Assembly: GCA_003164785.1 (NCBI GenBank) | Contig: PLUE01000022.1 | Span: 237,860-301,859 of the forward strand | Length of the DNA stretch: 64,000 bases | Direction of reading: 5' to 3' | Source: Gammaproteobacteria bacterium | GTDB taxonomy: Bacteria > Pseudomonadota > Gammaproteobacteria > Steroidobacterales > Steroidobacteraceae | Shown: in pieces, positions 19,598-28,337 of the stretch | Layout: every line of letters starts with the position of its first letter | Position numbering within the stretch: the first letter of the stretch is position 1 | The notes under the pieces: model-generated | Seen by the model: the letters and a program-made list of their open reading frames with translations, nothing else | Told to the model about the DNA's origin: nothing | Databases searched by the model: none | Made by a program: the position numbers and the translations under genes

Positions 19598-22102
19598 CAA
19601 AGTCCGAGCCACCTCGACCCGTGAGTAGCACTCGATCTGGTCACCCTCGGTCACGTCGTTGTAGTTCTTCACACCGATGCCGCATTCGGTGCCGGCGCGC
19701 ACTTCATTGACGTCGTCCTTGAAACGCTTGAGCGACTCCAACGCGCCCTCGAAGATCACCACGTTGTTGCGCAGGACGCGGATCGGGAAATTGCGGCGCA
19801 CATAGCCGTCGATCACCATGCAGCCGGCTACGGTGCCGAACTTGCTCGAGCGGAACACGCTGCGAACGGTGGCCAGACCCACGATCTGCTCCTTGACCTC
19901 CGGAGAGAGCATGCCGGTGAGCACCGCGCGGATGTCGTCGATGGCCTCGTAGATGATGCTGTAGTACCGCACATCCACGCCGTGATCCTTGATCGCGGTG
20001 CGGGCGGCCGCATCGCCGCGCACGTTGAAGGCGATGATGCGGGCCTTCGACGCCGCCGCCAACGTAATATCGGATTCGGTGAGTCCGCCGACGCCGGAGG
20101 ACACGATGTTGACCGCGACCTCGCTGGTCGACAAGGCGTTGAGCGCATCGCGCAGCGCCTCGACGCTGCCCTGCACGTCGGCCTTGACCAGCAGTTGCAC
20201 GAGGTCGGCCTTGCTCTCGCCCATGGTCGAGAACACGTCCTGCATGTTGGCGCTCTTCGCCGCCAGCTTGACGTCGCGCGACTTCGATTGACGATGCATG
20301 GCGACTTCGCGCGCCTTGCGCTCGCTCTCCACCACCAGCAATTCGTCACCTGCGTTGGGCGCACCCGACAATCCCAGCACCACGACCGGAATCGACGGAC
20401 CCGCCGAATCCACCGGCTTGCCGGCTTCGTCGAACAATGCGCGCACGCGGCCGAATTCCTGGCCGATCAACAACGGATCGCCCAGTTTCAGCGTGCCGCG
20501 CAGCACCAGAACCGTCGCGACCGCGCCGCGTCCCTTCTCGAGACTGGATTCGATCACGTACCCGGCCGCAAGTCCCGTGGTCGGCGCCTTCAATTCGAGC
20601 ACTTCGGCCTGCAGCAGGATGCTGTCCAGCAACTGGTCGACGCCCATGCCCGTCTTCGCCGAGACCGGCACGAAGATGTTCTCGCCGCCCCAGTCTTCCG
20701 GGATGACGCCGTACTTCGTGAGCTCCTGCTTGACCTTCTCCGCGTCGGCCTCGGGCTTGTCCATCTTGTTGAGCGCCACGACGATCGGCACCTTGGCCGC
20801 CTGTGCATGCTTGATGGCCTCGACGGTCTGCGGCATGACGCCGTCATCAGCGCCCACCACCAGGATCACGATGTCGGTGACCTGCGCGCCGCGGGCGCGC
20901 ATCGAACTGAACGCCGCGTGGCCCGGCGTATCGAGAAAGGTCACCATGCCCTTGGCGGTCTCCACGTGGTATGCGCCGATGTGCTGCGTGATGCCGCCGG
21001 CTTCGCCCGCCGCCACCTTGGTGCGGCGGATGTAATCGAGGAGCGACGTCTTGCCGTGGTCGACATGTCCCATGACAGTCACGACGGGCGGCCGCGGCGA
21101 CATTTCGATCGACGAATCGGTCTCGCCCTGCAGATCGTCTTCGATGATATTTTCCTTTCGCAGCACGGCCGTGTGGCCCATTTCCTCGACCACCAGCACC
21201 GCCGTGTCCTGCTCGACCATCTGGTTGATGGTCGCCATGACGCCCATGTTCATCAGCGCCTTGATGACTTCCGTGGCCTTGACGGCCATTTTCTGCGCCA
21301 GTTCGCCCACCGTGATCGCCTCGGGAATCGCGATCTCGCGAATCACGCGGGCGGTCGGCATCTCGAACCCATGCTTGGTGTCGCTGTCGTTGCCCACCGA
21401 TCGGCGGCGACCGTCGCGGGATTTCTTCTTCTTGTGGCGGTTGCTGACGTCGCCGACGATGTGCAGTTCCTGGCGGCCATAGCGCGTCGCCTTGTCGTCG
21501 ACGACCTCGCGCACCACCTTGCCGGTTTTCGCGGCGACGGCCTTGCGCTCGCGCTCGGCCACTTCGCGCGCCTGCGCTTCGGCGGTGCGGCGCGCGTCCT
21601 CCTCGGCGGTGCGCTTGCGGTTCTCTTCGTCGGTGCGCTTGCGGTTTTCCTCTTCGAGCCGCTCCTTGTCCTGCCGCTCCTTTTCGAGCCGCTCGTTTTC
21701 GGCGCGCTCGAGTGCGGCCTTGGCCTGCTCTTCGGTCTCGCGCACCTTGTCGATCTCCTCCTGCTGAACGCGCGCCTGATCCTCGAGAACCTCGCGTTTC
21801 ACATAGGTGCGCTTGCTGCGCACTTCGACATTGACCGTCCGCGCACGGCCCTGCGGGCTCGCGAGCTTCAGCTCGGACTGCGACTTGCGCCGCAGGGTGA
21901 TCTTGCGGGGTGCCGAATCGACGGGCGCGTCGTCGCGGCCGTGGCTGCGGCGCAGGTGCGTCAGCAACTCATGCTTTGCGTCTTCGCTGATCATGTCATC
22001 CGCGCTGTCCACTCGGATTCCGGCCTGGTCCAGCTGCTGGAGCAGCCGGTCGACGGGAACCTTGAGGACCTCGGCGAATTGCGCGACGGTTACATCTGCC
22101 AT
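19595..22102 (-). CDS. infB: Translation initiation factor IF-2
   Basis: This 835-residue GTPase brings fMet-tRNA to the 30S subunit. The order is an N-terminal IF2_N domain ([20 protein letters not shown]), a long lysine/glutamate/arginine-rich helical linker (about residues 110-205), a second IF2_N ([20 protein letters not shown]), and the G domain. The G domain has [27 protein letters not shown] and NKMD. Domains II-IV follow, ending in the initiator-tRNA-binding C-terminus. I chose ATG 22102, the start of the IF2_N domain; 17 codons of unmatched upstream frame are excluded. It follows nusA by 10 bases. Confidence 0.97.
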   Translation of the reverse strand: MADVTVAQFAEVLKVPVDRLLQQLDQAGIRVDSADDMISEDAKHELLTHLRRSHGRDDAPVDSAPRKITLRRKSQSELKLASPQGRARTVNVEVRSKRTYVKREVLEDQARVQQEEIDKVRETEEQAKAALERAENERLEKERQDKERLEEENRKRTDEENRKRTAEEDARRTAEAQAREVAERERKAVAAKTGKVVREVVDDKATRYGRQELHIVGDVSNRHKKKKSRDGRRRSVGNDSDTKHGFEMPTARVIREIAIPEAITVGELAQKMAVKATEVIKALMNMGVMATINQMVEQDTAVLVVEEMGHTAVLRKENIIEDDLQGETDSSIEMSPRPPVVTVMGHVDHGKTSLLDYIRRTKVAAGEAGGITQHIGAYHVETAKGMVTFLDTPGHAAFSSMRARGAQVTDIVILVVGADDGVMPQTVEAIKHAQAAKVPIVVALNKMDKPEADAEKVKQELTKYGVIPEDWGGENIFVPVSAKTGMGVDQLLDSILLQAEVLELKAPTTGLAAGYVIESSLEKGRGAVATVLVLRGTLKLGDPLLIGQEFGRVRALFDEAGKPVDSAGPSIPVVVLGLSGAPNAGDELLVVESERKAREVAMHRQSKSRDVKLAAKSANMQDVFSTMGESKADLVQLLVKADVQGSVEALRDALNALSTSEVAVNIVSSGVGGLTESDITLAAASKARIIAFNVRGDAAARTAIKDHGVDVRYYSIIYEAIDDIRAVLTGMLSPEVKEQIVGLATVRSVFRSSKFGTVAGCMVIDGYVRRNFPIRVLRNNVVIFEGALESLKRFKDDVNEVRAGTECGIGVKNYNDVTEGDQIECYSRVEVARTL

Positions 22103-22112
22103 ACTGCTGCTC

Positions 22113-23609
22113 CTAAACCTTAGCTTCTTCCGCGAACCAGTGTTTGCGGGCATCCATGATCAATTCGGCCGCTTTCTTCTCGTCGATGCCGCCCATTTCC
22201 ACGAGCTCATCGACGGCCAGATCGGCCAGATCGTCGCGTGTCTTCACACCCTTGCGCGCCAGCGTCTTGCCCAGCTCACCACCGGTCACCTCGATCAGGT
22301 CGGCGGCCGGCTCTGCGCCGTCCAACGACTCCTCGCTGGCGATGGCCTGCGTCAACAAGGCGTCGCGCGCGCGCGTACGCAACTCCTTGACGATTTCCTC
22401 GTCGAACTCCTCGATGCCGGACAGCTCGCTCGCGGGCACGTAGGCGATTTCCTCGATGGTCGAGAACCCCTCCTGCACCAGGATGCTGGCGACGTCGGCA
22501 TCGACGTCGAGCTGCTTCATGAAGGACTCGCGCAGCGCCGTCGATTCGGTCTCGCTCTTCGCCTCGGCCTGCGACTCGCTCATCACGTTCAATTCCCAAC
22601 CGGTCAGCTCGCTGGCGAGCCGGATGTTCTGGCCGCCGCGGCCGATGGCCTGGGACAGCTTGTCCTCCGAGACCGCGATGTCCATCGAATGCGAATCCTC
22701 ATCGACGACGATGGATGTGACCTCGGCGGGCGCCATCGCGTTGATGACGAACTGTGCGTTGTTCTCGTCGAAGGGGATGATGTCGACGCGCTCGCCGGCG
22801 ATCTCATTGGACACCGCCTGGACCCGTGAACCGCGCATGCCGACGCAGGCGCCCACCGGATCGACCCGCGGGTCGTTGCTGCGGACCGCGATCTTGGCGC
22901 GAACGCCGGCATCGCGCGCCGCCGCCAGGATGTTGATGAGACCCTGCCCCACTTCGGGCACTTCCAATTTGAACAGCTCGATCAGGAATTCCGGCGCCGT
23001 GCGCGACAGGAACAGCTGGGGCCCGCGCGGTTCGGTGCGCACTTCTTTCAGGAACGCCTTGATGCGATCCTGCGAGCGCACCGGTTCGCGCGGAATCATC
23101 TCCTCGCGCGGAATGAAGCCCTCGGCATTCGCGCCGAGATCCACGTAGACGCCGTTGCGGTCGACGCGCTTGACGATGCCGCTGACCAACGTGCCCGCGC
23201 GCTCCTTGTAAGCGTCCACGACCTGGGCCCGCTCGGCCTCGCGCACCTTCTGAACGATCACCTGCTTGGCGGTCTGGGCGAGAATCCGGCCGAACGGCAC
23301 GGACTCCATCGGCTCCTCCACGTACCCGCCCGGCTCGACGTCCTTGTCGATGTCGCGCGCATCATCCATGCGCAGCTCGCGCTCGGGCACTTCCAGCTCG
23401 GTGGAATCGTCGGCAAATACCTTCCAACGGCGGAACGTGTCATAACCGCCGGTCTTGCGGTTGATCGACACGCGCACATCCAGCTCCTCGCCATGTTTCT
23501 TGCGAGTCGCGGACGCGAGCGCAGCTTCGAGCGCGTCGAAGATGATTTCCTTGTCGACGCCCTTCTCGTTCGAGACCGCATCGACCGCCATCAAAATTTC
23601 TTTATTCAT
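22113..23609 (-). CDS. nusA: Transcription termination/antitermination factor NusA
   Basis: NusA binds RNA polymerase and modulates pausing, termination and antitermination. The 498-residue product starts [20 protein letters not shown]. It has the N-terminal polymerase-binding domain, an S1 domain ([20 protein letters not shown]), two KH domains ([20 protein letters not shown] and [18 protein letters not shown]), and two acidic helix-hairpin-helix repeats at the C-terminus (about residues 360-490), as in E. coli. It lies between rimP and infB in the standard operon. NusA may act on the terminator-like hairpins in the operon leader. Confidence 0.98.
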   Translation of the reverse strand: MNKEILMAVDAVSNEKGVDKEIIFDALEAALASATRKKHGEELDVRVSINRKTGGYDTFRRWKVFADDSTELEVPERELRMDDARDIDKDVEPGGYVEEPMESVPFGRILAQTAKQVIVQKVREAERAQVVDAYKERAGTLVSGIVKRVDRNGVYVDLGANAEGFIPREEMIPREPVRSQDRIKAFLKEVRTEPRGPQLFLSRTAPEFLIELFKLEVPEVGQGLINILAAARDAGVRAKIAVRSNDPRVDPVGACVGMRGSRVQAVSNEIAGERVDIIPFDENNAQFVINAMAPAEVTSIVVDEDSHSMDIAVSEDKLSQAIGRGGQNIRLASELTGWELNVMSESQAEAKSETESTALRESFMKQLDVDADVASILVQEGFSTIEEIAYVPASELSGIEEFDEEIVKELRTRARDALLTQAIASEESLDGAEPAADLIEVTGGELGKTLARKGVKTRDDLADLAVDELVEMGGIDEKKAAELIMDARKHWFAEEAKV

Positions 23610-23627
23610 TGCCCTTAAGACTCCTGG

Positions 23628-24086
23628 TCATTCCGGCCGTAATCTTGCTTTCTGAATCCGCTCGAGCGGCAGGGTATGCTCCTGCCCGTCGACGTCCACC
23701 AAAATCGAGTCATCCGTCATCGCTTTCAATACCCCGACGAACCGCTTCCGCCCGTTGATCGGCAGCTTCAGCTCGGCGGCGATCCGCTCCCCGAGGAAAC
23801 GCTCGAAATGCGCGCGCTTGCGCAAGATCCGATCGAAACCCGGTGACGAAACTTCCAACGTGTAATGACCCTTGATCGGATCGTCGACTTCGAGGACTTC
23901 GCTCACCGTGTGACTCACGCGGGCGCAATCCTCGACCGTGATGCTTCCCAATGCATCGCCAACGGGCCGATCGATAAAGATCCGGAGCACTCCGCCCCGC
24001 CCGGCCTGGGCAAACTCGATATCGACCAATTCATAACCCAACGCCTCGATCGGCGGCTCTAACAAGCGCATCAAGGCGTCACGCAT
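23628..24086 (-). CDS. rimP: Ribosome maturation factor RimP
   Basis: RimP assists 30S subunit maturation. Its blocks are LLEPPIEALGYELVDIEFAQ, VLRIFIDRP, the VEDCARVSHTVSEVLEVDDP segment, and YTLEVSSPGFDRILRKRAHF, followed by an SH3-like C-terminal domain (FVGVLKAMTDDSILVDVDG). I prefer ATG 24086 (MRDALMRLLEPP), preceded by AAAGG; an in-frame ATG at 24125 would place 13 unconserved residues inside the leader hairpin zone. It is the first gene of the leftward rimP-nusA-infB block. Confidence 0.93.
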   Translation of the reverse strand: MRDALMRLLEPPIEALGYELVDIEFAQAGRGGVLRIFIDRPVGDALGSITVEDCARVSHTVSEVLEVDDPIKGHYTLEVSSPGFDRILRKRAHFERFLGERIAAELKLPINGRKRFVGVLKAMTDDSILVDVDGQEHTLPLERIQKARLRPE

Positions 24087-24123
24087 TCTTTGAACCTTTG
24101 GCGAGCACTCAAGCATCGCAAAC

Positions 24124-24148
24124 AAAAAAGGGGACCATCGGCCCCCTT
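24124..24148 (-). terminator. Terminator-like hairpin in the rimP leader (proximal)
   Basis: On the minus strand GGGGGCC-GAT-GGTCCCC folds into a tight GC stem (one G-T pair) followed directly by TTTTTT. It has all the marks of an intrinsic terminator reading toward rimP, yet lies between the likely promoter and the gene. Confidence 0.75.
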
Positions 24149-24156
24149 AATCAACG

Positions 24157-24177
24157 AAAAAGACCCCGCGGGGGGCC
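24157..24177 (-). terminator. Terminator-like hairpin in the rimP leader (distal)
   Basis: On the minus strand GGCCCCCCGCGGGGTC can form a 6-bp stem and is followed by TTTTT. It precedes the proximal hairpin by about 10 bases, giving a tandem arrangement in the leader. Confidence 0.65.
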
Positions 24178-24224
24178 TTCTCAACAAAACTTTCTTTCGG
24201 ATGGCGCCCCCGCCGAGGGGCGCG

Positions 24225-24253
24225 ATTATAGGCAAAGCTGCCGTGGGCGTAAA
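24225..24253 (-). promoter_or_regulatory. Sigma70-type promoter of the rimP-nusA-infB operon
   Basis: On the minus strand TTTACG (24248-24253) and a perfect TATAAT (24225-24230) are spaced by 17 bases. Transcription from here would run through both terminator-like hairpins before reaching rimP. A further GC stem (GGCGCCCC with GGGGCGC) lies around the predicted start point. Confidence 0.6.
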
Positions 24254-24300
24254 CCCTGATCGAAAGAATCTTTGGCCTCCACACTCAAGGCCGCAAACGA

Positions 24301-24326
24301 CCGGGGCCGCATCGCTGCGGCCCCGG
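24301..24326 (-). terminator. Strong stem-loop after the RNA-binding protein gene
   Basis: A perfect 10-bp GC stem (CCGGGGCCGC at 24301-24310 with GCGGCCCCGG at 24317-24326) lies 25 bases beyond the stop of the RRM gene. In the minus direction it is followed by TCGTTTG, only a weak T run, so it may be a terminator or an mRNA 3'-end stabiliser. Confidence 0.55.
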
Positions 24327-24350
24327 CTAATCACTCAATCCAAACGGCTG

Positions 24351-24668
24351 TTACCAGCGTTTCGGACCGCGCGAACCACCACCACCGCCACCACCGCCGC
24401 CACCGCCACCACCGCCGCCACCGCCGGTGCGCTCCTGGGCCTCATTCACCTTCAGCGCTCGCCCGTCGACATCGTGGCCATTCAAGGCCTGCATGGCGCG
24501 CGCGGCATCGGCGCTGGCCATTTCAACGAAGCCAAAGCCGCGGGGCCGACCGGTGTCGCGATCATTGATCAGCGCAACCGACTGCACGGCGCCATGCTTT
24601 TCGAACAGGGCGCGGACCGCGGACTCGTCCATTGAGAACGGGAGATTGCCAACATACATTTTCGTCAT
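24351..24668 (-). CDS. RRM-domain RNA-binding protein with poly-glycine tail
   Basis: This is a 105-residue single RNA-recognition-motif protein. RNP2 is KMYVGNLPF and RNP1 is RGFGFVEM, with aromatic residues placed for stacking on RNA. The RRM ends near residue 80 (VNEAQER). It is followed by an uninterrupted run of 17 glycines and a short basic end (SRGPKRW). Small glycine-rich RRM proteins of this type are often cold-induced in cyanobacteria and proteobacteria; regulation here is unknown. I chose ATG 24668 because the longer open frame adds about 60 unrelated residues. A stem-loop follows the stop. Confidence 0.92.
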   Translation of the reverse strand: MTKMYVGNLPFSMDESAVRALFEKHGAVQSVALINDRDTGRPRGFGFVEMASADAARAMQALNGHDVDGRALKVNEAQERTGGGGGGGGGGGGGGGGGSRGPKRW

Positions 24669-24937
24669 GTGAAGAATACCTACTACAAAAGAAGCTATCG
24701 GCCGGTCACGCGTGCCCAACCCTGAGTTTAAGCGGAATGCCAGCCACCTGGATCGAAGAAACCTGCTTTGTGGGTTGTGGCCAAGGTGACGCCGGAGCGG
24801 CGCGGTGACCAGAAACAGACAACGTAGAAATTCACGAGCCGACACGAACAATACAGGAAATTACCAATTAATACGAATTTTGTTCGTAACCAAAGATTTT
24901 TCGGCTCCCATCCAAGGCCTGGACGCCCCGGAATGTG
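24669..24937. other. Intergenic region upstream of the RRM gene with an inverted repeat
   Basis: No gene is seen. The part at about 24840-24905 is distinctly AT-rich and contains TACGAA-TTTTG-TTCGTA at 24872-24888, a 6-bp inverted repeat of operator form. It lies about 200 bases ahead of the RRM start, so a promoter with a long 5' leader is possible, as seen for cold-responsive mRNAs, but I could not fix promoter boxes with confidence. Confidence 0.5.
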
Positions 24938-25714
24938 CTAAAAGCGCCCCCAGCACGAGAGTATCGCCTCCCGCTGCCGGTGCTGGCTCAGCACTCCGGG
25001 CTCGGCGAAACGGAATCGGCAGGTAAGCCCTGCCGCCCTGCACAATCCGCTGGCCATGTCCGCCTCCTCCCTGCCGTGATTGACCATCACGAACAGACCG
25101 CCCACCCTCAGGTTATGGTAAACGCGCGCGAATAATTGCTGCGGTGCCAATAGGGAAAGCGGCAATCGCCACGCCAGTATGGCGGCAGCGGTGACGAAGG
25201 GGAACCATGCAATGATGACATCGGATGGCAGCTCGCAACGCCGATAGTCGCTTACCATAAAGCGCGCGCCCCGCAGATGGGACAGATAGCCCGACGCGTA
25301 ATCGATTCGCGTGTGACCGTCCCTGAAGAGTCGATGGCCCTCGACCTCGACGCCCACCAACTCGCGGGGAGAGAAAAAGGCGGACAATGTTGAGGCGTAC
25401 CAAAAGCTCGCGCAGCCCACGTCGATCAGCACACCGCCGGCCGGCCGGTCGATTTCCCCTGCATTCCAGGCACGATCGAGGATATCGAGATACTCGTAAT
25501 TGTTGCGTGCCGTCGCCGCGCTCATCGTCGACTCGAACTGCACCTGGTAACGATTCCGCAACGCGGTTATTCTGAGCGCTTGTTCCGACGGGAATACCGG
25601 CAGTTGCCGAACGGGGGTTTCGTGGAACGGACCACGCGACCACCGTACGCGCTCCGAAATGTCGTACCAACATCGGTGTCGCAGGGATCGTAGTCGTTGC
25701 AGCAATGAGTACAC
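24938..25714 (-). CDS. Class I SAM-dependent methyltransferase, substrate unknown
   Basis: The product has about 258 residues. SAM-binding motif I is GGVLIDVGCASFWYAS near residues 92-107, followed by an acidic end to strand 2 (LVGVEVEGHRLF). Later strands are ARFMVSDYRR and SDVIIAWFPFVT, and a post-core strand is GGLFVMVNHGREEAD. These features support a Rossmann methyltransferase but not a substrate. The start is taken as GTG 25714. The gene is divergent from an LpxL-type acyltransferase only 55 bases away, hinting at a surface-glycolipid or envelope role, which is inference. Confidence 0.75.
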   Translation of the reverse strand: MYSLLQRLRSLRHRCWYDISERVRWSRGPFHETPVRQLPVFPSEQALRITALRNRYQVQFESTMSAATARNNYEYLDILDRAWNAGEIDRPAGGVLIDVGCASFWYASTLSAFFSPRELVGVEVEGHRLFRDGHTRIDYASGYLSHLRGARFMVSDYRRCELPSDVIIAWFPFVTAAAILAWRLPLSLLAPQQLFARVYHNLRVGGLFVMVNHGREEADMASGLCRAAGLTCRFRFAEPGVLSQHRQREAILSCWGRF

Positions 25715-25769
25715 AATTGGAATGCTATGCGGGACTGGCGGCAGCGTCGAGAACTCGTGAGCATCGCCG

Positions 25770-26717
25770 ATGCGGCTAGCCTATCTACGGCCGAAGTACT
25801 GGCCTACATGGATCGGTTTGGGCGTCCTGCGCAGTCTCGAACTCCTCCCCTTCGCCGCGCAGCGACGAATGGGCTCCGCGCTGGGATTGCTGATCCGCCA
25901 TTTGCCGCTGGCCTACGTGCGCATCGCCGAACGCAACATCAAGCTGTGCCTGCCGGAGTTGTCGGTCGATCAACGCGCCACGCTGATCGATGATCATTGC
26001 CAAAGCTTGGGCATGGGCCTGTGCGAGACTGCCATGACCTGGTGGAGCAGCGATGCGCACGTGGCGCGGCTCGCCGAGGTGCAGGGTCGCGAACATTTAC
26101 AGGCCGCCCTCGCCCGCGGCCACGGGGCGATATTGATCGGCGGTCATTTCACGACCATCGAAATCGCCACCCGTATCCTGGGCACCGTGGTGCCGCTCAA
26201 TGTGGTTTTTCGGCCGACCAAGAACGCGCTGCTCACGGACATCATGAAGAAGAACTTCGAGCGCCACGGCAAGCCGATTCCACACGACGACATCCGCGCC
26301 ATGATACGCGCGCTCAAGAACAACGAAGCCGTCTGGTACGCGCCCGATCAAAGCTATCGGAACAAGGGTGCAGCGATGGTCAAGTTTTTCGGCATTCCCG
26401 CCGCCACGACGACGGCCACCTCGCGCCTCGCGCGCATCTCGGGGGCCGCAGTGATGACCTTCTTTCCCGAGCGGCTGCCGGGCCTCGCAGGATACCGGGT
26501 GGTCATCGGTCCGGCGTTCGAGAATTTCCCCGGCGACGATGCCGTCAAGGACGTCGAGCGTTTCAACGCCTTGCTCCAGGCGCAGATCTTGCGGATCCCC
26601 GAGCAATACTTGTGGATGCATCGGCGCTTCAAGGGCCTCAGCCCCGACTACCCCGATTATTACGGCCGCGATTCCCGCCAACGGATGACGCCCCCGTCGC
26701 CGAAGGTCATCGTTTGA
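25770..26717 (+). CDS. Lipid A biosynthesis acyltransferase (LpxL/HtrB family)
   Basis: The 315-residue protein belongs to the lysophospholipid acyltransferase superfamily that adds secondary acyl chains to Kdo2-lipid A. The catalytic HX4D/E motif reads HFTTIE with His126 and Glu131. Other family blocks are FRPTKNALLTDIMKKNFERH, VWYAPDQSYRNKGAAMVKFF and the closing PEQYLWMHRRFK. A single N-terminal hydrophobic segment anchors it to the inner membrane. LpxL and LpxM cannot be told apart here. The stop overlaps a GTG that begins a 22-codon truncated frame. Confidence 0.93.
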   Translation: MRLAYLRPKYWPTWIGLGVLRSLELLPFAAQRRMGSALGLLIRHLPLAYVRIAERNIKLCLPELSVDQRATLIDDHCQSLGMGLCETAMTWWSSDAHVARLAEVQGREHLQAALARGHGAILIGGHFTTIEIATRILGTVVPLNVVFRPTKNALLTDIMKKNFERHGKPIPHDDIRAMIRALKNNEAVWYAPDQSYRNKGAAMVKFFGIPAATTTATSRLARISGAAVMTFFPERLPGLAGYRVVIGPAFENFPGDDAVKDVERFNALLQAQILRIPEQYLWMHRRFKGLSPDYPDYYGRDSRQRMTPPSPKVIV

Positions 26718-26719
26718 GC

Positions 26720-26788
26720 GTGACCGATCGCAGCGTGCCCGCTGCCGCCGAGGCGGCGGCTCTCGTGGAGCGGATTCCCCGGAGCTGA
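26720..26788 (+). pseudogene. 22-codon truncated 5' end, possibly of a CoA-transferase gene
   Basis: Overlapping the acyltransferase stop (TTTGAGCGTGA), a GTG opens the frame MTDRSVPAAAEAAALVERIP ending in RS and a stop. Its pattern (a hydrophobic residue, then AAEAAALV) resembles the start of family I CoA transferases, but it stops before the glycine-rich strand that should follow. It ends seven bases from the kinase gene, in a zone with other truncated genes. The match is short and this identification is tentative. Confidence 0.25.
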
Positions 26789-26794
26789 GGAGGC

Positions 26795-27988
26795 CTACGT
26801 GTGCGCCGGGCGGCGCAGCGATGCGGAAAGTCGGCTCAACGGGATGCTCATGGTGAACGTCGCGCCCGTTCCTTTCCCCCCGCTGAACGCCTGGATCGAA
26901 CCGCCATGCAGCTCGGCCAATTGCTTGACGATGGCCAGTCCCAGTCCCAATCCGCCGTGGCTGCGGGTGGTGGTGGCATCTTGCTGGCTGAACCGCTCGA
27001 ATATGCGCGGCAGGAATTCGGGCTCGATTCCCCTGCCGTGATCGGCCACGACGAGAGTCAGGCACTCGCCGCTGCGTCCCGCCCGGAGGGTGACCCTGCC
27101 GCCCTTGGCCGAAAATTTCACCGCGTTGCTCAACAGGTTCCAGACGATCTGCTGCAGGCGTGCGGGATCCGCCTCGATGCTCAATGCCTCATCCTCGAAC
27201 GACGCGTCAACCTCCACACCGGCCAGCTGCGCGGGACCGCTCACCACGTCGAGGGCCGCGCGTATCACGGGGTAAGGGTCGATGGTTTCGGCGATCAACC
27301 GCATCTTGCCGAAGGTGACCCCCGCGTAATCGAGCAGATCGGAAATCATTTGCGCCTGGAACCGTGAGTTCCGTTCGATGGCTTGCAGACCATGCGTCAC
27401 CGACGCCGGCAGACCCGGCTTGCGGTTGAGCAATGTCGCCCATCCCAGGATGGCGTTCAGCGGATTGCGCAGCTCGTGCGACAGCGTCGCCAGGAACTCT
27501 TCCTTGAGCCGGTTGCTGCGCTCCGCCTCGCTGCGCGCGGCGCGCTCGCTGGCGAGAAGGCTTTCGCGCGCCTCCTCCGCGCGCAATTTCTGCGTGACGT
27601 CGGTCGCCACCAGGATGCGAACGCCGGAGATGCCCTCCTTGGCGAAATCGAGCAGATCGTCGACCATTTCGGTCAGCTCGCGCACGCTGCCTTTCACGAA
27701 CTTGAGCTGACGCTGTTGTTCGTTGGTCAGTGGACCATCCATGCCATCCAGCAGGATGCCGGCAATGCTGGTGATCGATGCCAACGGCGTGCGGAACTCA
27801 TGGCTCATGTAGGAAAGGAAGCAGCTCTTCAGGTCGGCCGCCTCGCGCAACTGCAGCGCATTGTCGTCCAACTCGGCATACAGGGCGACGACGCCCTTGT
27901 TCGTCTCGGCCAACTCCGCCTGGAGCGAGGCCAACTCGGCCTGCTGGCTGGCGATCACCGACCTCAAGCTGTCGATGTCGTCGCTCAT
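26795..27988 (-). CDS. Sensor histidine kinase with two DHp domains, apparent fusion product
   Basis: The 397-residue protein starts with a coiled coil (about residues 8-50). A first dimerisation/phosphoacceptor domain follows with H-box SHEFRTPL (His63). Around residue 118 it jumps, without the expected ATPase domain, to the end of a PAS-like segment (VRILVATDVTQKL). A second H-box SHELRNPLNAI (His171) and a complete ATPase domain come next (N box NLLSNAVKF, G1 DHGRGIEPEFLPRIFERF, G2 GGLGLGLAIVKQL). The arrangement looks like an in-frame deletion joining two adjacent kinase genes. It may still function through the second half. An alternative GTG start is at 28000. No response regulator is adjacent. 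Confidence 0.82.
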   Translation of the reverse strand: MSDDIDSLRSVIASQQAELASLQAELAETNKGVVALYAELDDNALQLREAADLKSCFLSYMSHEFRTPLASITSIAGILLDGMDGPLTNEQQRQLKFVKGSVRELTEMVDDLLDFAKEGISGVRILVATDVTQKLRAEEARESLLASERAARSEAERSNRLKEEFLATLSHELRNPLNAILGWATLLNRKPGLPASVTHGLQAIERNSRFQAQMISDLLDYAGVTFGKMRLIAETIDPYPVIRAALDVVSGPAQLAGVEVDASFEDEALSIEADPARLQQIVWNLLSNAVKFSAKGGRVTLRAGRSGECLTLVVADHGRGIEPEFLPRIFERFSQQDATTTRSHGGLGLGLAIVKQLAELHGGSIQAFSGGKGTGATFTMSIPLSRLSASLRRPAHT

Positions 27989-28245
27989 TGGCGATGACAC
28001 GCGACGACCACGGTCGCATCATCGCGGCGGCGAACGAAATCCCGGTACAGCACCGCGGCGACGACTGCCGAATGCCGTAGATGCAGCCCGGGATATGCGC
28101 TCACGGGCCAGTCGTAATCACGCCTGCGCCCGGTCCTCGACAACACCACGGTCCTCTGCCCGGCGGCATGGCGCACGACGTTGGTTGCCAGTTCGGTGGC
28201 AATGATGCCGACCCGACCGGCGCTCACCTCGTCGAACTGAAAGCC
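27985..28245 (-). pseudogene. Internally deleted Rsb-type ATPase/SpoIIE phosphatase
   Basis: The frame reads GFQFDEVSAGRVGIIATELA then TNVVRHA, the N box of RsbT/SpoIIAB-like ATPases. After about 15 residues it jumps to AYPGLHLRHSAVVAAVLYRD followed by FVRRRDDATVVV, the extreme C-terminus of SpoIIE/RsbX-type PP2C phosphatases. In intact relatives these two parts belong to one protein of roughly 330 residues, so the middle has been lost in frame. A GTG at 28227 would give an 80-residue product. The stop overlaps the downstream kinase ATG as ATGA, preserving the original gene order. Confidence 0.65.
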
Positions 28246-28337
28246 GTCGGCACACCGGTGACGTCGATGATCGCGATCTGCGACTCGGTGTCGACGATCT
28301 TCTGCAACACGGACGCGATGGAATCGCTGGCGGCCAT
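28224..28337 (-). pseudogene. STAS-domain fragment (RsbR/RsbS-like)
   Basis: The ATG at 28337 has a good GAGGGA ribosome site. The 37-codon frame reads MAASDSIASVLQKIVDTESQ and then IAIIDVTGVPTAF. The part from VLQKI to GVPT is the core strand of STAS domains in stressosome-type RsbR/RsbS proteins. The sequence then leaves the family abruptly and runs out of frame into the ATPase fragment. It appears to be a start codon fused to the middle of a STAS gene, the remainder being deleted. Confidence 0.6.

Noticed and set aside
19982..22123. Long open frame opposite infB
   Set aside because: Same reasoning: full overlap with IF-2 coding, histidine/arginine-rich, no domain.
24360..24425. Short regular CCACCGCC repeats resembling a repeat array
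   Set aside because: They are the glycine codons of the RRM protein tail and not a CRISPR or minisatellite; no spacers are present.
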